From assembly GCA_021768085.1 (NCBI GenBank), contig JAETOJ010000024.1:1-42105 (forward strand): 42,105 bases of DNA, written 5' to 3'. This document shows positions 37,541 through 42,105 of this stretch, in pieces. This DNA comes from Bacillota bacterium (GTDB lineage: Bacteria; Bacillota; Clostridia; Oscillospirales; Oscillospiraceae). The notes beneath the pieces are model-generated. The model did not search any database, was not told the DNA's origin, and saw only the letters and a program-made list of their open reading frames with translations. The translations under genes and the position numbers were made by a program. The stretch's first letter is position 1; each line of letters begins with the position of its first letter.

Positions 37541-38475
37541 CCCTCAGACCTCCCTTCCGCGGGGCTGCCGCAGGTCTTAGCCACCAGGTAGCGGGGCCGT
37601 GCCTTCACCTCGATGAACAGCTCGGCGATGTAGTAGCCGATGATGCCCAGGCTGATCATCAGGATGCTGCCGATGAGCAGCAGCAGGATGATCACCGTGG
37701 TGAACCCATCGGCGGCGTGGCCCAGGGCCCATCGGATCAGGGTCTGGACGCCCAGCACCAGGGACAGGATCAGGGTGAGCACCCCCAGCACCGTGACGAT
37801 CTGCATGGGGGCGGAGGAGTAGGACGCGATGTTGGAGAAGGCGTACCGGAACAGGGACAGGGTGGACCAGTGGGAGGAGCCCTCCACCCGGTCGGCCACG
37901 CTGAACTCCACGTTGATGGAGCGAAACCCCACCCAGCCCGTCAGGGCCCGGAAAAAGGTCTTGCGCTCCCCCAGGCCCAGCAGAGCGTCCACCACCCGGC
38001 GGTCCATGAGCTTGAAGTCGGAGGAGCTGGCCATGTCGATGCGGACGGCCTTGCTCATCATACGGTAGAAGGTGTTGGCGGCGAAGGTGTGCAGGCCGGA
38101 CTCCTTCCCCCGGTCGGCCTTGACGCCGTTGACCACTTCCCAGCCTTGCTGCCAGAGGGCGTACATCTCGGGCAGCTTCTCCGGTGGATGCTGGAGGTCG
38201 CAGTCGATGACCGCGCAGCACTCGCCTCGGGCGGCCTCCAGGCCGGCGAAAATGGCCGCCTCCTTGCCAAAGTTGCGGGAAAAGCTGACGCCCCGCACGC
38301 AGCCGTCAGACTGGGCGGCCAGGCCGATCTCCTCCCAGGTGCGGTCGGCGGAGCCGTCGTCCACAAAGATCAACTCGTAGGGGATGCCCGCCTCCCGTAG
38401 GATGCTCCCAACCCGCCCGGCGGCCAGGTCGATGAGCTTTTCCTCGTTGTAGGCCGGAATGACCACGGACAGCAT
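37537..38475 (-). CDS. gtrB: Undecaprenyl-phosphate glycosyltransferase, GtrB/DPM1-like (GT2)
   Basis: This enzyme of 312 residues makes the lipid-linked sugar donor by transferring the sugar from UDP-glucose (or similar) to undecaprenyl phosphate. The GT2 domain (1-215) has VVIPAYNEE, the DDGS motif with Asp39 and Asp40, SRNFGKEAAIFAGLEAA and CDLQHPPE (D-x-D equivalent). Two C-terminal membrane segments follow (about 225-250 and 262-290), as in bactoprenol glucosyltransferases. The nucleotide sugar is not determined by sequence. It lies 3 bp after gtrA and overlaps gtrII by 4 bp. Confidence 0.9.
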   Translation of the reverse strand: MLSVVIPAYNEEKLIDLAAGRVGSILREAGIPYELIFVDDGSADRTWEEIGLAAQSDGCVRGVSFSRNFGKEAAIFAGLEAARGECCAVIDCDLQHPPEKLPEMYALWQQGWEVVNGVKADRGKESGLHTFAANTFYRMMSKAVRIDMASSSDFKLMDRRVVDALLGLGERKTFFRALTGWVGFRSINVEFSVADRVEGSSHWSTLSLFRYAFSNIASYSSAPMQIVTVLGVLTLILSLVLGVQTLIRWALGHAADGFTTVIILLLLIGSILMISLGIIGYYIAELFIEVKARPRYLVAKTCGSPAEGRSEG

Positions 38476-38478
38476 AGG

Positions 38479-38892
38479 CTACGCCCCCTTCTTTCTCTTG
38501 AATACCAACAGCCCGGTGAGGTAGTTCACAACAACTACAACAACCGCCACCAGCAGTTTGGCCGCCAGCTTGTCCACGTGGAGCAGATCCACCAGCAGCA
38601 TCAGCAGCACCGTCTCCAGCCCCAGGGAGAACAGCCGGGACAGGACGAACTCCCCGGCCTCCCGCCAGCCCCGGCGGGAGGTGGAACGGTAGACCCATTT
38701 GCCGTTGGCGAAGTAGGAGAAGGCCACCGCCGCCACCCAGGCGATGATGTTACTGACGGCGTAGTGAAGGCTGAGGCCCTCGGTGAGCAGGGCGTAGATC
38801 ACATAATTGATGAGGGTCGTCATAACGCCTACCACCAGGTAGGCGAGCTGCTCTCGGTGTGCGGCAAGAAGGCCGCGGATTTTTTCTGTCAT
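38479..38892 (-). CDS. gtrA: GtrA-family flippase-like membrane protein
   Basis: This 137-residue protein has four hydrophobic segments and matches the GtrA pattern: YLVVGVMTTLINYVIYALL, the second-segment IIAWVAAVAFSYFANGKWVY with the family F..N..W.F-like motif, then LFSLGLETVLLMLL and VVVVVVNYLTGLLVFKRK. GtrA is thought to move undecaprenyl-phosphate-linked sugars across the membrane for the GtrII-type transferase. The start is placed at ATG 38892, which is properly spaced from CGGAGGA; ATG 38898 abuts that site. It is the first gene of the operon, driven from 38970-38998. Confidence 0.9.
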   Translation of the reverse strand: MTEKIRGLLAAHREQLAYLVVGVMTTLINYVIYALLTEGLSLHYAVSNIIAWVAAVAFSYFANGKWVYRSTSRRGWREAGEFVLSRLFSLGLETVLLMLLVDLLHVDKLAAKLLVAVVVVVVNYLTGLLVFKRKKGA

Positions 38893-38969
38893 GGGCATCC
38901 TCCGGTCGTGTTTCCGTGTTGAGCCGCGGGGCGGCCCCGGGATGTAAACAATGAAACTCGAACGGGCTA

Positions 38970-38998
38970 ACTATACCATAAATAGGAGAAAGTTTCAA
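38970..38998 (-). promoter_or_regulatory. Promoter of the gtrA-gtrB-gtrII operon
   Basis: On the minus strand: TTGAAA (38993-38998), 17-bp spacer, TATAGT (38970-38975). Confidence 0.75.
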
Positions 38999-39024
38999 TA
39001 CCCCCGGGGAAGTTCACCGGCGGC

Positions 39025-39052
39025 GGGGCGGCGGGGGCGGCGGGGGGCGGGG
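39025..39052 (+). other. G-tract cluster with four-stranded (G-quadruplex) potential
   Basis: Four G-tracts of 4, 5, 6 and 4 bases at 39025-39028, 39033-39037, 39042-39047 and 39049-39052, with loops of 4, 4 and 1 nt. This meets the usual quadruplex pattern with four layers. It lies between the divergent gtrA and leuA promoters, 12 bp before the leuA -35 box. Confidence 0.6.
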
Positions 39053-39063
39053 CGAAATACCCC

Positions 39064-39093
39064 TTGACAAGGGCCCTGACCCCACGGTATAAT
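39064..39093 (+). promoter_or_regulatory. Promoter of leuA
   Basis: Perfect TTGACA (39064-39069), 18-bp spacer, perfect TATAAT (39088-39093). It precedes the T-box leader. Confidence 0.88.
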
Positions 39094-39366
39094 AGCCTTT
39101 AAGCAAAAGGCGTGGATGGGAAGAAGATGCGGCCCGTCCCCCATCAGAGAGCCGGCGGCTGGTGCGAGCCGGCGGGGGAAGCCGCGTGGATACTGGCCCC
39201 GGAGCCGCCAATCTGAACACGCAAGTAGGATTGGACGGGTGATCCCGTTACAGATCGCGGCCTTGCTGGAGGCCAGGAGCGCGCATCGGGCGACTGTGCG
39301 CGGAAGTAGGGTGGTACCGCGTGATAGGATGCTATTACGCCCCTGACAAGCTGTCGGGGGCGTTTT
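39094..39366 (+). promoter_or_regulatory. T-box riboswitch, probable tRNA(Leu) sensor, controlling leuA
   Basis: Stem I covers about 39110-39215, with the conserved distal elements AGAGAGCCGG and GGTGCGAGCCGG (39146-39172). The T-box sequence AGGGTGGTACCGCG is at 39308-39321. The terminator stem ACGCCCCTGACA/TGTCGGGGGCGT is at 39337-39363, with a 3-nt loop and one T-G pair, then TTTTG. The specifier is probably CTG (Leu) at 39193-39195, nine bases before the CGGAG end of stem I. Uncharged tRNA(Leu) would stabilise the antiterminator and turn on leucine synthesis. Confidence 0.92.
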
Positions 39367-39401
39367 GTGATCCCCCGCATATCCAAAAGGAGGAAAACCC
39401 C

Positions 39402-41102
39402 ATGAACCTGAAGCCCGGATACCAGAAGTACATCCCTTTCACCCCCCAGCCCATCGAAAACCGCACTTGGCCGGACAAGACCATCACCCAGGCCCCGGTG
39501 TGGTGCTCGGTGGATCTGCGGGACGGCAACCAGGCCCTCATCGACCCCATGAACCTGGAGGAAAAGCTGGAGTACTTCCACACCCTGGTGGATATTGGCG
39601 TGAAGGAGATTGAGATCGGCTTTCCCTCCGCCTCCGAGACGGAGTATGAGATCTGCCGGGAACTCATCGAGGGGGGGCATATCCCCGACGACGTGACCAT
39701 CCAGGTGCTGGTGCAGGCCCGGGAGCACCTGATCCGCAAGACCTTTGAGGCCATCCAGGGCGCGAAAAACGTGATCCTGCACTTTTACAACTCCACCTCT
39801 ACCCTCCAGCGGAAGGTGGTATTTCACATGGACTGCGCGGGCATTACGAAGATCGCCACGGACGCCGCCGACCTGATCTACGAGATGGCCCAGCCGGTGA
39901 TTGCCCAGGGGACAAACCTGCGCTTCCAATACTCCCCGGAATCCTTTATGGGCACCGAGATGGACTACGCCGTGGACATCTGCGGGGCGGTGCTGGATCA
40001 TCTCCACGCCACGGCGGACAACAAGGTGATCCTCAACCTGCCCACCACGGTGGAGAACTGTATGCCCAACCAGTTGGCGGATATGCTGGAGTACTTCATC
40101 CGGAAGCTGCCGGGGCGGGAGCGGGCCATCATCTCCCTCCACCCCCACAACGACCGGGGCACCGGCGTAGCCACCACCGAGCTGGGCCTGCTGGCGGGGG
40201 CTGAGCGGGTGGAGGCCACTCTGTTCGGCAACGGCGAGCGCACCGGCAACGTGGACATGGTGACGCTGGCCATGAATCTGTATACGCAGGGCGTTAACCC
40301 CAAGCTGGACTTCCACGACATCAACAAGGTGCGAGAGATGTACGAGCGGTGCACCAAGATGAAGGTGGGGGAGCGGCAGCCCTACGCCGGCGAGCTGGTG
40401 TTCACCGCCTTCTCCGGCAGCCACCAGGACGCCATCAACAAGGGCATCCACTATATGAACGAGAGCGGCACCGATCTGTGGGAGGTGCCCTACCTGCCCA
40501 TCGACCCCGCCGACGTGGGGCGGCAGTATGAGCCCATCATCCGGATCAACTCCCAGTCCGGCAAGGGTGGGGCTGCGTTCGTGATGATGCAGAACTTTGG
40601 TTACGATTTGCCCAAGGCCATGCACGCCGAGTTCGGGGCCGTTGTTCAGAAAGAGTCCGACCGGGTGGGCAAGGAGCTGAAGCCGGAGCAGATCTTTGAG
40701 CTGTTTGATCGGGAGTACCTGTCCGTCCCCAAGACCTACCAGCTGGAGCGCCACTCCTTCCGGGAGGACGCCCGCCATGGAGACGCCAGCCGGGTGGCTT
40801 TTGTGGGCCAGGTGGGCTACAAGGGCCACACCATGGACGCCTACGGCCAGGGCAACGGCCCCATCGACGCCTTCTTTAACGCCCTCCACGACCTCCCCGA
40901 GGGGCACATCGAGGGCTACCAATTTGTGGACTACAAGGAGCACGCCATCTCCTCCGGCTCGGACACCCAGGCGGTGTGCTATATCCACCTGAAGGCCCCG
41001 GACGGCCGGGATGTGTTCGGCGTGGGCAAGAGCCACAACATCAACCGGGCGTCCCTGCGGGCCATCCTGTGCGCCATCAACCGTTCCTTGCTGGGCGGAT
41101 AA
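39402..41102 (+). CDS. leuA: 2-isopropylmalate synthase
   Basis: LeuA commits carbon to leucine by condensing acetyl-CoA with 2-oxoisovalerate. It has 566 residues, the longer LeuA type that begins PGYQKYIPFTPQPIENRTWPDK. Catalytic motifs: SVDLRDGNQAL (Arg40, Asp41), metal-binding HPHND, EATLFGNGERTGNVD and the SGKGG region. The C-terminal part (about 440-566: YQLERHSFRED, YGQGNGPIDAFFNAL, HAISSGSDTQAVCYIHL) is the leucine-binding regulatory domain, so feedback inhibition by leucine is expected from the family. AAAAGGAGG precedes ATG 39402. Transcription is controlled by the Leu T-box. No other leu genes are in the window; proC follows 24 bp later. Confidence 0.95.
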   Translation: MNLKPGYQKYIPFTPQPIENRTWPDKTITQAPVWCSVDLRDGNQALIDPMNLEEKLEYFHTLVDIGVKEIEIGFPSASETEYEICRELIEGGHIPDDVTIQVLVQAREHLIRKTFEAIQGAKNVILHFYNSTSTLQRKVVFHMDCAGITKIATDAADLIYEMAQPVIAQGTNLRFQYSPESFMGTEMDYAVDICGAVLDHLHATADNKVILNLPTTVENCMPNQLADMLEYFIRKLPGRERAIISLHPHNDRGTGVATTELGLLAGAERVEATLFGNGERTGNVDMVTLAMNLYTQGVNPKLDFHDINKVREMYERCTKMKVGERQPYAGELVFTAFSGSHQDAINKGIHYMNESGTDLWEVPYLPIDPADVGRQYEPIIRINSQSGKGGAAFVMMQNFGYDLPKAMHAEFGAVVQKESDRVGKELKPEQIFELFDREYLSVPKTYQLERHSFREDARHGDASRVAFVGQVGYKGHTMDAYGQGNGPIDAFFNALHDLPEGHIEGYQFVDYKEHAISSGSDTQAVCYIHLKAPDGRDVFGVGKSHNINRASLRAILCAINRSLLGG

Positions 41103-41126
41103 ATTTTAGAAAGTGAGGGCTCTTTT

Positions 41127-41951
41127 ATGAAAAAGGCGGCCTTTATCGGAGTTGGGAATATGGGCGGAGCGCTGGCCCGGGCGGCCTGTCGGGCGGTTGG
41201 CCCGGATCAGGTGGTGCTGTTCAACCGCACGCCGGAGAAAGCCCAGGCCCTGGCGGCGGAGCTGGGCTGCGAAGTGGTGGACAGCGCCGCCGACGCGGCC
41301 TGGGCGGCGGAGTACCTTTTTCTCGGGGTAAAGCCCAACGGGATGCCGTCCCTGCTGGAGGAGCTTGGGCCTCAGCTCCGGGATCGGCACCGGGTGGGGG
41401 AGGACAAGGTGGCGGTGTCCATGGCGGCGGGGCTGACCATCAAGGATCTGCGGCCCCACCTGGCGGGGGCGGGATACTACGTGCCCATTGTGCGCCTCAT
41501 GCCCAACGCCTGCGTGACCGTGGGCAAGGGCATGACGGCCCTGTGCGCCGGGGAGGCGGTGGGGGAGGAGTGCGTCCGAGGGGTGGAGGAGATCCTGTCC
41601 GCCTCCGGGACGGTGGAGCGTATTCCCGAGGGGCTGATGGATCAGTTTTCTGCCATTGTCGGGTGCGGCCCCGCCTTTGTCTACCCCTATATCGAGGGGC
41701 TGGCGGATGGCGGGGTGATGGCCGGCCTGCCCCGGGACAGGGCGGTGGAGTACGCCGCCCGGATGGTGCTGGGAGCGGCGGCCATGGTGCTGGAGAGCGG
41801 CAAGCACCCCGGCCAGCTCAAAGACGAGGTGTGCTCCCCCGGGGGTTCCACCATCGCCGGGGTGGCGGAGCTGGAGCGACACGGGCTGCGCGCCGCCGCT
41901 ATGGACGCAGTGCTGGCCTCCTGGCGGAGAAGCGCAGAACTGGGCAAATAA
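41127..41951 (+). CDS. proC: Pyrroline-5-carboxylate reductase
   Basis: ProC catalyses the last step of proline synthesis, reducing pyrroline-5-carboxylate with NAD(P)H. It has 274 residues, the usual length. Marks: the N-terminal Rossmann motif AFIGVGNMGGALA, FLGVKPNGMPSLLEEL, VSMAAGLTI, VRLMPNACVTVGKGMTAL, the active-site region FSAIVGCGPAFVYPYIEGLADGGVMAGL and the C-terminal signature LKDEVCSPGGSTIAGVAELERHGLRAA. GTGAGGG precedes the ATG, and it is probably cotranscribed with leuA, hence under the leucine T-box, which is unusual for a proline gene. Confidence 0.95.
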   Translation: MKKAAFIGVGNMGGALARAACRAVGPDQVVLFNRTPEKAQALAAELGCEVVDSAADAAWAAEYLFLGVKPNGMPSLLEELGPQLRDRHRVGEDKVAVSMAAGLTIKDLRPHLAGAGYYVPIVRLMPNACVTVGKGMTALCAGEAVGEECVRGVEEILSASGTVERIPEGLMDQFSAIVGCGPAFVYPYIEGLADGGVMAGLPRDRAVEYAARMVLGAAAMVLESGKHPGQLKDEVCSPGGSTIAGVAELERHGLRAAAMDAVLASWRRSAELGK

Positions 41952-41952
41952 A

Positions 41953-41993
41953 AAACAATCCCCCCTGCCTGCGGGCAGGGGGGATTGTTTCAG
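41953..41993 (+). terminator. Terminator of leuA-proC
   Basis: A perfect 17-bp stem (41953-41969 with 41974-41990), tetraloop TGCG; the stem ends in ATTGTTT and is T-rich on both strands. Confidence 0.88.
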
Positions 41994-42004
41994 CCTGTCG
42001 AAAA

Positions 42005-42037
42005 GCGGCCTGGCTGGGAAATGTCCAGGCAGGCCGC
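42005..42037 (-). terminator. Terminator of a minus-strand gene beyond the window
   Basis: GCGGCCTG-G-CTGG (42005-42017) pairs with CCAG-G-CAGGCCGC (42025-42037) with one G-G mismatch. On the minus strand it is followed by TTTTCG. No gene is supported in 42038-42105. Confidence 0.6.
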
Positions 42038-42105
42038 AGAGCATAAAAGATACGTACGGGCGGAAAACAGCAGGAAAGGAAGACGAGCTGGCCATATTGC
42101 TTTCC

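Noticed and set aside
38899..39063. A small gene between gtrA and leuA
   Set aside because: Frames here are short, lack ribosome binding sites and cross two promoters and the G-tract cluster.
39144..41036. A 630-codon open frame on the minus strand opposite leuA
   Set aside because: leuA matches its family throughout. The antisense frame lies opposite it in a GC-rich codon pattern that suppresses stop codons, and its product (Gly/His/Val-rich) resembles no protein.

Overview
The window reads as a chromosome piece from a GC-rich low-oxygen Firmicute of the Oscillospiraceae type (Flavonifractor, Pseudoflavonifractor or Lawsonibacter-like). This is inferred from gene content and base composition, not from a marker gene. 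The signs are two T-box riboswitches, the archaeal-type AspRS with GatCAB, Rex, a TepA-like ClpP relative, SleB-type cell-wall hydrolases, SLH and YerB-type envelope proteins, and a Tn4451-like serine-recombinase element. Promoters are mostly textbook sigma-A, and starts are preceded by strong purine-rich ribosome binding sites.

Positions 1 to about 3480 are the right end of an integrated mobilisable element and look less GC-rich than the rest. In order they hold the end of a MobC-like gene, a relaxase gene destroyed by an internal deletion plus frameshift, tnpW, and an intact TnpX-type large serine recombinase. The end is marked by nested inverted repeats. The element can probably still excise but probably cannot mobilise itself.

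From 3.5 to 9.3 kb are envelope and small accessory genes: a DUF378 membrane protein, a YerB-like lipoprotein, a degenerate homocysteine-methyltransferase-like protein behind a structured leader, a minimal zinc metallopeptidase, a TSCPD protein, a YhcH-family protein, and two paralogous secreted SleB-like hydrolases with similar promoters. From 9.4 to 16 kb, on the minus strand, are an AGCS alanine/glycine:cation symporter and the operon aspS-gatC-gatA-gatB. That operon sits behind a T-box whose probable specifier is AAC (Asn), matching its role in tRNA-dependent Asn-tRNA synthesis.

From 16 to 19.5 kb are a family-4 uracil-DNA glycosylase, an SSB-like protein, an unknown acidic protein, a lipoprotein and a hemerythrin/CheX-like fusion. 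From 19.7 to 25.9 kb a tight plus-strand cluster carries ddl, murF, an ABC-F ATPase, a YdcF-family protein and prfA, the last with an apparent AUA start. From 26 to 29.7 kb are a HAD phosphatase fused to a threonylcarbamoyl-AMP synthase, a DUF4180 protein, coaE and an M18 aminopeptidase. A 59-bp three-palindrome repeat lies at each end of this block, and the first copy supplies the last codons of prfA.

From 29.9 to 35.9 kb are tepA-like, rex overlapping an SLH-domain gene, recD2, a SnoaL-like protein and an XRE regulator with a membrane tail. From 35.9 to 38.9 kb a minus-strand three-gene Gtr cassette (gtrA-gtrB-gtrII) probably glycosylates an envelope polymer. A G-tract-rich stretch separates it from the divergent leuA, which has a T-box with probable Leu specifier CTG. 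leuA is followed by proC, and the window ends in a terminator belonging to a minus-strand gene outside it. I found no rRNA, tRNA or CRISPR array. No wholly new multi-gene system is evident; the best leads are the HAD-TsaC fusion, the AUA start of RF1, the palindromic repeat family and the repeat-laden hydrolase promoter.
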